DNA of 64,000 nucleotides from contig NZ_POQT01000003.1 of NCBI RefSeq assembly GCF_002938435.1, positions 62,001-126,000 on the forward strand, given 5' to 3'. The notes below the pieces were generated by a model, which made no database searches, had not been told where the DNA came from, and worked only from the letters and a program-made list of their open reading frames with translations. The DNA comes from Blastococcus saxobsidens (lineage in GTDB: Bacteria; Actinomycetota; Actinomycetes; Mycobacteriales; Geodermatophilaceae). Shown here piece by piece: positions 16,393-24,399 of this stretch (positions are counted from its first letter, which is position 1; each line of letters begins with the position of its first letter). A program made the translations under genes and the position numbers.

Positions 16393-18714
16393 TCAGTCCC
16401 GAGCCGGATCCCGGCCGAGCTGGGGCATGAGCGCCTCCTCGACGAGCCCGGAGTCCGAGGCGGCCAGCCAGTCCAGGAAGTCCTCGACCGGCATGGGACG
16501 GGCGACGGCGTACCCCTGCGCGACGTCGCAGCCGAGACGGGCGAGGGTGGCGCTGGTCGCCAGGGTCTCGACCCCCTCGGCCACCAGGCTCAGGCCCAGG
16601 GCGTGGGCGAGGGCGACGGTGCTCTGCACGATCGCCGCCGCCCGGGGGTCGCGGTCGACGTCGGCGGTCAGGCTGCGGTCGAGCTTCAGCTCGTCGGCCG
16701 GCAGGTGCCGCAGGTAGGCCAGCGAGCTGTAGCCCGTGCCGTAGTCGTCGATCGACGTGCGGACGCCGGAGGCGCGCAGGGCGGCGAGCACCGCGCGGCC
16801 GCGCTCGGGGTCGGCCATGAGGGTGTCCTCGACGAGCTCCAGGGTGAGCGCCCGTGCGGGCAGGCCGTGCCGGTGCAGGGCGGCGGCGACCTTGCCGGCC
16901 AGGTCGAGGTCGGTGACGTTGGCCGCCGAGAGGTTGACCGACACCGGCACCTCGCGCTCGGGCCACCACCGGGCGGTTGCCGCCAGCGCGAGCTCGAGCA
17001 CCCGGTCGGTCAGGGGCCGGAGGAGGCCGGCCTGCTCGGCGGCCGGCAGGAGGTCGGCGGGGGAGAGCAGCCCCCGCGTGGGGTGGTCCCACCGGACCAG
17101 TGCCTCGGCGCCGGCGATCCGGCCGTCGCGCAGGTCCATCTGGGGCTGCAGGAAGATCCGGAGCTCGTTCCCGTCCAGAGCGGTGCGCAGCTCCTCCATG
17201 GTGCGCAGCCGGTCGCTGGCACCGGTTCCGGTGACCGGGTCGGGCACGTAGAGGTGCACGCCCTCGCGGGTGCGCTTGGCGCTGTACATGGCGACGTCGG
17301 CGCAGTGCAGCAGCTCCTCGACCGTCGTCGCCGGGGCCGGCGCGGTACCGACGCCGATGCTGACGCCCACGTGCAGCCGCACGTCGGCCACCGTGAACGG
17401 CGCCAGCAGCTGCTCGCGCAGCCGCTCGGCGAGCGCGCGTGCCTCGTCGGGCTCGGCGACCGGCATCAGGACGGCGAACTCGTCGCCGCCGAGCCGGGCC
17501 AGGACGTCCTCGGTTCGCAGGGAGCCGCGCAGCCGCGGGCCGACCTGGCGGAGCAGGTCGTCGCCGGCGGAGTGGCCGAGGCTGTCGTTGATCTCCTTGA
17601 ACCCGTCCAGGTCGAGCAGCAGGAGGGCGGCGGGCCGGTCGATGACCGCCGAGGCGACGACGCGCTGCGCCCGCTCGAGCAGCGCGCGCCGGTTGGCGAG
17701 GCCGGTGAGCTCGTCGGTGCGTGACTCGAGCTTGACCTGGTTGTACTCGCGGACCTCGCGGAAGGTGACGGCGATGCGGACGAGGCCGGCCAGCACGCAG
17801 CCCATGGCCAGCCAGCCGGCGAGGTCGGGCACGGGATCCGACCAGGCCGGGCTGAGCACGACGAGGCCGGCGACGAGGCTGGCCAGTGGCACGGCGAGCA
17901 GCCGCCAGCCGATGCGGGAATCGAAGGCGTCGACGGGAGCCGGCCGTTCGACGGCGCCCGTCGCGGCCGCGGCCGTCAGGACGACGCCGGCCAGCCAGCC
18001 CAGTTCGAGCGGGCCGCCGTCGACGTAGGTGCCGCGCACCTTCAGTGCGAACAGGACCAGGTCGGAGATGCAGACGGCGCCGAGCCCGGCGCCGAGGAGC
18101 ACCGCGGTGCGGTCGAGGCGCATGCCGAGGATGCCGCCGACGGCCATGACGACGGCGATGAGCAGCACCGTCGTGATCGGCGCGACGAGGTCGACGGCGG
18201 CGACCGGTGCCTCGCCGGGGTCGGTGCGGAGGTAGGGGCCCAGGACGAAGGCGACCCCGGCGGACAGGCTGCCGAGGGCGGCCACGACGCCGTCGAGCCA
18301 CATGCTGGGGTGGAAGCGGGCGACCCGGACGCGGATGAGCACGACGACCGGGACGTACATGACCAGGTACGCCGCGAGCAGGACCGCGTGCGAGAGCCAG
18401 GACGCCGGTTCGTTGCCCTGCAGGCCGGCGGACAGCACCCGCAGGGCGTTGCCGACGGCGCCCAGGGTCAGTGCGACGGCGAGCGCCACCCAGGCGACCC
18501 GCTCCGTCCGGACCCGGCTCGCCGCCAGCACGCAGGCCGCGGCGGCGGCGAGGTAGGGGAGGTTGAAGAGGACGACGTCGTAGGTGCGGTCCCATGCGGC
18601 GCCGTCCGGGCGTGGCCCGATGCCGGTGGCGAACAGCGCGGCCAGGCCGATCGTCAGCACCAGCGCACGGCGGGCAGGCCTCGGCGTGGCCGCAGCCTGC
18701 GATCGCTGGTCCAT
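16393..18714 (-). CDS. Membrane GGDEF-EAL protein, both domains intact
   Basis: Bifunctional or switchable c-di-GMP enzyme. 773 residues from ATG 18714: about ten hydrophobic helices over roughly 1-325 with no recognised sensor domain, GGDEF at about 335-495 (LARLGGDEFAVL intact, RTED before it as I-site) and EAL at about 510-755 (EALVRWDHP, NLSAANV, ELVEDTLM, DDYGTGYSSL, KLDRS, AEGVET). All EAL metal and substrate residues that I can check are present. It heads the operon with the SpeD-like and acyltransferase genes, so c-di-GMP turnover may be tied to that module. GTG 18732 is an alternative start; neither has a clear ribosome site. Confidence 0.88.
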   Translation of the reverse strand: MDQRSQAAATPRPARRALVLTIGLAALFATGIGPRPDGAAWDRTYDVVLFNLPYLAAAAACVLAASRVRTERVAWVALAVALTLGAVGNALRVLSAGLQGNEPASWLSHAVLLAAYLVMYVPVVVLIRVRVARFHPSMWLDGVVAALGSLSAGVAFVLGPYLRTDPGEAPVAAVDLVAPITTVLLIAVVMAVGGILGMRLDRTAVLLGAGLGAVCISDLVLFALKVRGTYVDGGPLELGWLAGVVLTAAAATGAVERPAPVDAFDSRIGWRLLAVPLASLVAGLVVLSPAWSDPVPDLAGWLAMGCVLAGLVRIAVTFREVREYNQVKLESRTDELTGLANRRALLERAQRVVASAVIDRPAALLLLDLDGFKEINDSLGHSAGDDLLRQVGPRLRGSLRTEDVLARLGGDEFAVLMPVAEPDEARALAERLREQLLAPFTVADVRLHVGVSIGVGTAPAPATTVEELLHCADVAMYSAKRTREGVHLYVPDPVTGTGASDRLRTMEELRTALDGNELRIFLQPQMDLRDGRIAGAEALVRWDHPTRGLLSPADLLPAAEQAGLLRPLTDRVLELALAATARWWPEREVPVSVNLSAANVTDLDLAGKVAAALHRHGLPARALTLELVEDTLMADPERGRAVLAALRASGVRTSIDDYGTGYSSLAYLRHLPADELKLDRSLTADVDRDPRAAAIVQSTVALAHALGLSLVAEGVETLATSATLARLGCDVAQGYAVARPMPVEDFLDWLAASDSGLVEEALMPQLGRDPARD

Positions 18715-18801
18715 GCCTACGACAACGGTCACGGACCCGGCGGGCTTGACGGATGAGCGCCCGGGATCACCCCGAGGAGGGAGGCACGGCGGCCCCTGCG
18801 G

Positions 18802-19599
18802 TCAGATGAGGCCGCTGTCCAGGGACTGCTGCCAGGACATCTCGTCGATGACGGCGCGCTTCTCGACGTCGTCGAAGCGCACCTTCTTCCAGCTGTGTCC
18901 CTGCTCGGTGCCGGCCGTGGCGCTGCGGTGCCACTCGCCCTTGCGGGTCAGGAACCAGGAGCGGCCGTGGTAGCCGGAGCCGGTGAAGATCCAGCCGGAC
19001 AGGCTGGTGAGCCCGTTGCGCTGCTTGTGCGGCTCGCGGGCGTAGGGAAGCAGGTAGAGGCAGACGTCGGTGAACTCGGCGGCGGTCAGCCGGCGCAGGG
19101 TGTGCGCGGCGGAGCGGATCTCCTGCTCGGTGCGCTTCTCGTCGCGGGCGTAGAGGATCCAGACGGCGTCCTCGTCGGCCAGCTCGAGCAGCGTGGTGCG
19201 CTGCCGGAGACGCTCGGCCTCGGCGGCTGCTGCCTCCTCCTCGCGGCGGCGTTCCTCGGCGGCCGCGGCCGAACGAGCGCGCACCCTCGCCAGGGCCAGG
19301 TCGCGATCGCAGACCCGCCACCCCTGCCAGAGGTCGGAGTGGTCGGCGCACACCATGCGGGAGCACTCGGTGCACTCACCGACCGCGGGGTCACCGCACC
19401 GGCAGCGCGCGGAGCCGGGGCCGTCGTCGCGGGTCTGGATGTAGACCTTGCCGCAGCGGGTTTCCGTCACGGTGGCAACCGACGCCGTGGCGTCGCCGAC
19501 GGCAGCGGGCCGGCCGGCCGGGACGAGGGCGTCGCAGCGCCAGTACCCGGGAAGGATCTGCGTGCGTGCGTCCGTCGCCCCACACGAGGGACAGGGCAT
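18802..19599 (-). CDS. Zinc-ribbon hypothetical protein with coiled coil
   Basis: 265 residues, family not recognised. The start MPCPSCG with a later WRCD forms one Cys-based zinc site. CRCGDPAVGECTECSRMVCADH is a second, denser Cys/His cluster like B-box or RING-type ribbons (about residues 68-88). About 105-135 are a charged Ala/Glu/Arg coiled coil. The rest (about 145-265) is an unknown globular domain with many aromatics (GWIFTGSGYHGRSWFLTRKGEW). No membrane segment, so probably cytoplasmic; protein or nucleic-acid binding is a guess. ATG 19599 appears leaderless (see promoter entry). Confidence 0.65.
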   Translation of the reverse strand: MPCPSCGATDARTQILPGYWRCDALVPAGRPAAVGDATASVATVTETRCGKVYIQTRDDGPGSARCRCGDPAVGECTECSRMVCADHSDLWQGWRVCDRDLALARVRARSAAAAEERRREEEAAAAEAERLRQRTTLLELADEDAVWILYARDEKRTEQEIRSAAHTLRRLTAAEFTDVCLYLLPYAREPHKQRNGLTSLSGWIFTGSGYHGRSWFLTRKGEWHRSATAGTEQGHSWKKVRFDDVEKRAVIDEMSWQQSLDSGLI

Positions 19600-20064
19600 G
19601 AGCCGAAGGCTAAGGGGCCAGTAGCACCGGACCGCGGAAGGGCTTGGATGTCGTCCGACACGGATGAAGCAGGCGTAACTACCGTCCCGGTTGCCACGGC
19701 AGCGCAGCCCCGGTCGCTGCCGGCCGGCAGTCACCGGGCGATGCAAGGTGGCCGGGCCTGGAGGCTTGATGGACCAGGAAACGATGCGCGGCGTGGAGCG
19801 GCGGCGACATGGCTGGCTAGCTCATCAGCGCGGGCTGTGGCTGCAGCCGGCCCGACACGAGCCGAGGACGCAGAGGACGGCCACGAACCGCCGGCGCGGT
19901 AAGGGCCAGGTGGCGAAGGCCGACGTGCGGGATTCACGGGACACGGTCCGCTGGATCGCTACTACGCCCCGTGTGGATGTCGCCGGACGGAAACCTCAGC
20001 CTTACGACGGATCCCCTCCTGCGGACCTAGCGGCTCTGGAGCCGACGCCGGCGCCTACGGCTGT
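19600..20064. other. Gene-free stretch at the left border of exopolysaccharide locus A
   Basis: 465 bases without a convincing gene; the open frames here have shadow-like composition. The sequence is less GC-biased than the flank to the left. No repeats or tRNA that could be an integration site were seen. Confidence 0.5.
19607..19612 (-). promoter_or_regulatory. -10 element TAGCCT of a probable leaderless promoter
   Basis: On the minus strand TAGCCT ends seven bases before the ATG at 19599, and no Shine-Dalgarno sequence is present. This is the spacing expected for transcription starting at or next to the start codon. Confidence 0.4.
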
Positions 20065-21180
20065 TCATCTCTTCACCAGAACGGTGTGAACGACGTCCGC
20101 CATCGCACGTCGAAAGGCCGGGCGGGAGAAAGACTCCGCGTGAGTGCGGATGCGGTGGGCGTCGTAGGTTGATTCGTCGAAGGTTCTCAGCGCTCGGGCC
20201 CAGGTACTCACGTCGTCAGACCCGTCCGTCGGCACCAGCTCACCGGAGACGCCGGGAAGTACGGAATCCCGCGCACCTCCGGCGTCGATGGCGATAACCG
20301 GCGCGCCGCAGGCTTGGGCTTCGACCGGCACGATGCCGAAGTCCTCGATGCCTGGCATGAGAAGGGCACGGCAGCGGCGGAAGAGGTCGCGCAGACCATC
20401 GTCGTCGACGCGCCCCACGAATCTCGTCTGTGGTCCGGCCAGCTGTTCGACCTCGGTACGCGAGCGACCGTCGCCGGCGACGACCAAGGGGACCCCGGCT
20501 TTCTCGGCGGCCCGGACGGCCAGGTCGGGTCGCTTGTACGGGACCAGCCGTCCGGCGAGCAAGAAGAAGTCCTCACGTTCGACGGCGCCATCCGCCGTGT
20601 AGAAGTCTGTGTCCACGGGAGGGTGAACAACGACCGACTCGCGGCCCCACCAGTCCGCGATGCGTTCTGCGACGGCGCGGGAGTTGGCGACCAGCGTGTG
20701 CACCCGCGCGGCGGCGCGACGGTCCACGGGCCGGAATGCCGCCGAGAACGCGCCAAGAGCGACTCCCCCCAATCGTCCGCCGAATTCCCCGGTGCGCATG
20801 ACAGGGTCCCAGACCCACCGGGCGGGGGAGTGCACGTAGGCAACGACCGGAGCTGACGTCGCATGGACGACCTGCGTCGCGAAGGCGTGATGAGAGGCGA
20901 TGACGACGTCCGACTCAGGGATCGTCATACACCGCATGGCCACCGGCAGTGCCGGCAGCAGGTGCGCGTAGGTCGTCCCGCGCAAGAGCCGGCTCAGTGG
21001 CGTAGTGCGCAGGCGCGCCTGCATGTCATGAGCCAGGACACCCGGGCGGGCGATCGGCGCCAGAATCGGCGCGCCGGGCCACTCGAGCGCCAGTTGCTCG
21101 ACGACGGCCTCGGACCCGGCAAATTCGGTGAACCGTTCGTGGGCAAGGGTCACGCGCGCGCCGTCTGCGCTATCGGGCAT
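20065..21180 (-). CDS. Glycosyltransferase family 4
   Basis: Adds a sugar to the exopolysaccharide repeat unit from a nucleotide-sugar donor, in the cytoplasm. 371 residues. The C-terminal Rossmann half has FLLAGRLVPYKRPDLAVRAAEKAG, then MPGIEDFGIVPVEAQACGAPVIA, which holds the Glu-x7-Glu donor-binding pattern. The N-terminal half includes VAYVHSPARWVWD, common in mannosyl- or rhamnosyltransferases of the WbaZ type. ATG 21180 was chosen because the conserved start (RVTLAHERFTEFAGSE) follows closely; ATG 21207 is possible. Divergent from the acyltransferase gene; the 168 bases between must hold both promoters. Sugar specificity cannot be called. Confidence 0.87.
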   Translation of the reverse strand: MPDSADGARVTLAHERFTEFAGSEAVVEQLALEWPGAPILAPIARPGVLAHDMQARLRTTPLSRLLRGTTYAHLLPALPVAMRCMTIPESDVVIASHHAFATQVVHATSAPVVAYVHSPARWVWDPVMRTGEFGGRLGGVALGAFSAAFRPVDRRAAARVHTLVANSRAVAERIADWWGRESVVVHPPVDTDFYTADGAVEREDFFLLAGRLVPYKRPDLAVRAAEKAGVPLVVAGDGRSRTEVEQLAGPQTRFVGRVDDDGLRDLFRRCRALLMPGIEDFGIVPVEAQACGAPVIAIDAGGARDSVLPGVSGELVPTDGSDDVSTWARALRTFDESTYDAHRIRTHAESFSRPAFRRAMADVVHTVLVKR

Positions 21181-21348
21181 TTGCACGTGGTCATAATGCC
21201 GGTGCACGCGTCGCTACAGCGATCTCGTGCGCGTTGATTGTTCGGCCCTTGAAGATGCTGCGGCGGCCGAACCATGCCGGTTGCCCTGTGCAGCGGCGGA
21301 CACGACCGACAGGATGCCGCTGTATCACCGATGTGGGGGGAGATCGCT

Positions 21349-22500
21349 GTGACGTCGACCGACACGCTGACGCGCGGGCGTCATCATCAGGCGGTTGACG
21401 GACTGCGTGCCGTCGCGGTAGTCGCCGTCATCGCCTTCCACTTGTCGGAGCGTCGAGTGCCCGGCGCCTTCCTTGCCGTCGATGTCTTCTTCGTCATATC
21501 CGGCTTCGTCATCACCTTGACCTTGCTCCGGGAGCATGACCGCACTGGTCGGATCAGTCTCATCGACTTCTACCGCCGTCGCTGGTGGAGGCTCACGCCG
21601 GCGCTAGCACTCGCCGTCCTTCTCGGGCTCGTCCTGACAACGGTCTCAAGTCACCAGTCGCTGGGTACATGGTTCCGCGAGGCCGTGCTGGGGCTGACCT
21701 ACACCTACAACATCGGCCAGGCCGTCCGGCAGGACGGCGGCGGGACGATTCTCAACCACCTGTGGTCGCTCTCCGTCGAGGAGCAGTTCTACCTGGTGTG
21801 GGCGCCTCTGCTCGCACTGTCTCTCGGGCTCGTCGCAGTGCGCAGTCGCCGCATGGTATTCGTGGCAGCAGCCGTGCTGGTCCTCGCCATCGGACGGTCA
21901 GTCACTGCGGTCGCCCTTGGTAATCTCAGCGCCTTCTTTCTCCCCTGGACCCGCTTTGACGAGTTTCTCTGCGGCGCGCTAGTGGCCGTGGCACTGCACG
22001 GCGAGCAGCGGCCGGCGCGCCTGTTCACTTCGGCGTGGCCGGCGGTCGTTGCCGCAGCCGCTCTAGTCCTGATGATCCCGTTCGTGCACATCTTCGTCGA
22101 CGACTGGATGTACCACGGCGGCTTCCTGCTGGTGGCGCTGCTGACGGCGGTCGTCGTCGGCCACGCCGCCGCACCCGGTGGATCGGTGGTCAAGACGGTG
22201 CTCAGCTGGGGGCCGGTGGTCTGGCTCGGGCAACGCTCGTACGGCGTCTATCTCTACCACCTGCCGCTCATCTTGGCGATGTTCACCATGGGTGCGCCCC
22301 GTTGGCTGTACGGGACGGCGGCGCCGGCCCTCACCGTCCTGCTCGCCGCGGCGTCCTACAGATGGGTCGAGGTGCCGCTCCGGCGGCGCGGACAGCGACG
22401 ACCTGCTTGGCGAGGAAGCGAGCAGGTTCATGCAGCACCTGGCGGGGAGGCGCAGTCGGCGAGGCGCGTCCGGCGTCCTGAGGGGGTTTCGGAAGGCTGA
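21349..22500 (+). CDS. Membrane acyltransferase 3 family protein (OafA/YrhL-like)
   Basis: O-acetylates or otherwise acylates the polysaccharide at the membrane. 383 residues with about ten helices. Family marks: VDGLRAVAVVAVIAFHL near the start with its conserved His, FLAVDVFFVISGFVIT, YRRRWWRLTPAL, and NHLWSLSVEEQFYLVW. The C-terminal tail after RWVEVPLRRRG is hydrophilic. GTG 21349 follows GGGGGAG by six bases, better than the in-frame ATG at 21331, which overlaps that site. Its paralog in locus B is at 47878-49074. Confidence 0.9.
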   Translation: MTSTDTLTRGRHHQAVDGLRAVAVVAVIAFHLSERRVPGAFLAVDVFFVISGFVITLTLLREHDRTGRISLIDFYRRRWWRLTPALALAVLLGLVLTTVSSHQSLGTWFREAVLGLTYTYNIGQAVRQDGGGTILNHLWSLSVEEQFYLVWAPLLALSLGLVAVRSRRMVFVAAAVLVLAIGRSVTAVALGNLSAFFLPWTRFDEFLCGALVAVALHGEQRPARLFTSAWPAVVAAAALVLMIPFVHIFVDDWMYHGGFLLVALLTAVVVGHAAAPGGSVVKTVLSWGPVVWLGQRSYGVYLYHLPLILAMFTMGAPRWLYGTAAPALTVLLAAASYRWVEVPLRRRGQRRPAWRGSEQVHAAPGGEAQSARRVRRPEGVSEG

Positions 22501-22820
22501 CTGCTGACTCGCCGGCGATGCGACTTCTACGAGCGTGTCGCGACGCGCAACGCGGGAACCGGACGCATGTGTACCAGGGGCTGGCGAGCGCCCCGAGGCC
22601 TGCGCGCGTCGAGTCTCGGCGGACGTGACCCAGCCGATGCCGGTCATCAGCACGACGGACGGCCTCGAGCACGTGCTGGTGGCTTCCGGCCGTCGTTCAG
22701 CGCTTCCCGTCTCCCCGGGGGTAGACGCCGGAGCCTCGGCCGGCGCCCGAGCATTGGGTCACCGACCAAGCCACGGCAGCGATAGGCGCCGACGAGGGCA
22801 CGCGCGCTTCTTCTCGGAAG
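22501..22820. other. Gene-free stretch between convergent genes
   Basis: 320 bases between the ends of the acyltransferase and GH16 genes. I see no gene, clear hairpin terminator or repeat in it. Confidence 0.5.
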
Positions 22821-23993
22821 CTAGAGGCTCCTGACTTCTACCCGGTCCACGAGCATGACAGCTGGCTGGGTAGCCCGGTTCTGCTGTCCGCCAGCCCCGC
22901 CTACGGCAAGGTCCAGGATCAAGAAGTTCGGGTCGGTCAGCTGTGGGCCGAACGCGTACGGCTTGCCAACGCCCAAGTCGGGGGTGATGGTTCGCCCGCA
23001 CTGCTTGTCGTCGAAGAAGAACGTGAGCCGGCCGGGTTCGACGCGCGCTGTGTACTTGTGGAACCCGGCGGTCAAGTCGACGTTGCCGCAGACCGCGTCA
23101 CCGCCGTGCCAGGTCCGGTCGCCGTTCCAGTTGTGCACTGCCCTGTGGTAAAGCGTGTCCCAGGTCGTGTACTGCTCCATGATGTCGAGCTCGCCGACCG
23201 GGAGCTTCTTCGCGGCGCAGCAGGTTTGTTCGGCGTTGAGGGTCCAGAACGCCGGCCAGTAGCCGTCCTGAGCGGGCACCTTGATCCACGCGGAGACCTC
23301 GCCGTACACGAAGTCGAACTTGCCAGCGGTAGAGATGGCACTACCGGCTGTGGGGGTGGCCGGTATCCGCAGGTGCCCTTGCCCATCCAGGGTCTCGGTG
23401 TCGCCGCAACGGATGTTCCCGAACGCCGCGGAGGAGTGGTAGGTGCACGACGACCAGTCGCGCCACTTGGTGCGGTCGAACGACTGCCCAGCGGGGCCGG
23501 TGAAGTCATCGACGAAGAGCAGGTTCGACGGCGGCTCTGGTGCCCGTTCCTGCTCTGCCGCGGGTGCGGGTGCGGGTGCGGCGAAATACAGCAGGCAGTC
23601 CGCCTTGCCGTCCAGCGCAACCCCGACACGAACTCGCACCTTTGCCCCAACGCCGGCCGGGTCGTGTGCGTCGACGCGGTACCGACTATTCGACGTGCCG
23701 TAGTCGTATCGCGTCTGTCCGCGGAGGGTGCCGGCCACCGAGGAGTCCCCGTTGTAGGACCGCACCTCCCATTCCGTCAGTACGGTTTTAGTGGAGGTCC
23801 AGCGCACCTCCAGTCTGGTGCGCTGCACCCCGCGGCTGTCGGTGAAGGGAGCCCCCCACTGGGCAGTGACCTGCCACGGTTTGCCAGAGGTGCACGACTG
23901 ACTCTCTGCGGCGGCCTGCGCTACCGCGGGAAGCCAGGCAACGGGTAGTAGCAGGGCGCACAGGCAAACGGCGATCGCGCGCAGCGTAGTCAT
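22821..23993 (-). CDS. Secreted GH16 glycoside hydrolase
   Basis: Likely cleaves or remodels a beta-glucan or the locus's own polysaccharide outside the cell. 390 residues. Signal peptide at about 1-29 with AQA-A cleavage, a beta-rich N-terminal domain (about 33-135), a Pro/Ala linker, then GH16 at about 155-390. The catalytic pattern ExDxxE is present as GELDIMEQY, with YGEVSAWIKVPAQDGYWPAFW before it and the usual FLILDLAVGGAGG and VDRVEV end. Four to six Cys probably form disulfides. The stop is TAG. A promoter with good -35/-10 elements lies about 150 bases upstream. The second GH16 in locus A is at 39522. Confidence 0.88.
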   Translation of the reverse strand: MTTLRAIAVCLCALLLPVAWLPAVAQAAAESQSCTSGKPWQVTAQWGAPFTDSRGVQRTRLEVRWTSTKTVLTEWEVRSYNGDSSVAGTLRGQTRYDYGTSNSRYRVDAHDPAGVGAKVRVRVGVALDGKADCLLYFAAPAPAPAAEQERAPEPPSNLLFVDDFTGPAGQSFDRTKWRDWSSCTYHSSAAFGNIRCGDTETLDGQGHLRIPATPTAGSAISTAGKFDFVYGEVSAWIKVPAQDGYWPAFWTLNAEQTCCAAKKLPVGELDIMEQYTTWDTLYHRAVHNWNGDRTWHGGDAVCGNVDLTAGFHKYTARVEPGRLTFFFDDKQCGRTITPDLGVGKPYAFGPQLTDPNFLILDLAVGGAGGQQNRATQPAVMLVDRVEVRSL

Positions 23994-24399
23994 GAGTCGT
24001 CATCCGGTCATCGTCGGCAAGCAACATGGGCCGTTGGATCAGGCGATGCGGCGGGCCCAGGGCAGAGCCTCGGGCGGGGCGCATGCGGCCCTCTCCCTGG
24101 CCTGGCGGTACGTCGCCGCTAACGGCAAATGATCACAAAGCGTAGTTACATCGTAACGCTATATTGCTATTGAGGCAATCCGTAACCGACCGATCACAGA
24201 CAGGCGGGCATCTCAGCGGAAACGTCGCCCGACTGCTCCGACGCCTCGTAGCAAGGGGCACTGATCGCGCACGCGGCCGATCGGAGCCAGTCAGCACGGC
24301 AACCGGCGCCCCTGCCGGTCATTGGCGACTCAGGGGCGACCTGCAGTGGACCCCGCCGTCGCGACGTCCGAGTGCCGCCCACTCAGAGCCTGGGGTGGC
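23994..24399. other. AT-richer intergenic region upstream of the GH16 gene
   Basis: 406 bases between the GH16 start and the end of the GMC-epimerase gene, both minus strand. It contains the GH16 promoter (24150-24178) and the 13-bp palindrome GTTAC-ATC-GTAAC (24145-24157) overlapping its -10. No gene is seen. Confidence 0.55.
24150..24178 (-). promoter_or_regulatory. Predicted promoter of the GH16 gene with overlapping palindrome
   Basis: On the minus strand, -35 TTGCCT (24178-24173) and -10 TACGAT (24155-24150) are separated by exactly 17 bases in a locally AT-rich stretch. The palindrome GTTAC-ATC-GTAAC (24145-24157) covers the -10 element, a usual place for a repressor operator. Confidence 0.45.

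Noticed and set aside
19600-20064. Attachment site or insertion sequence at the border of locus A
   Set aside because: No tRNA end, direct repeat, transposase or integrase could be found.
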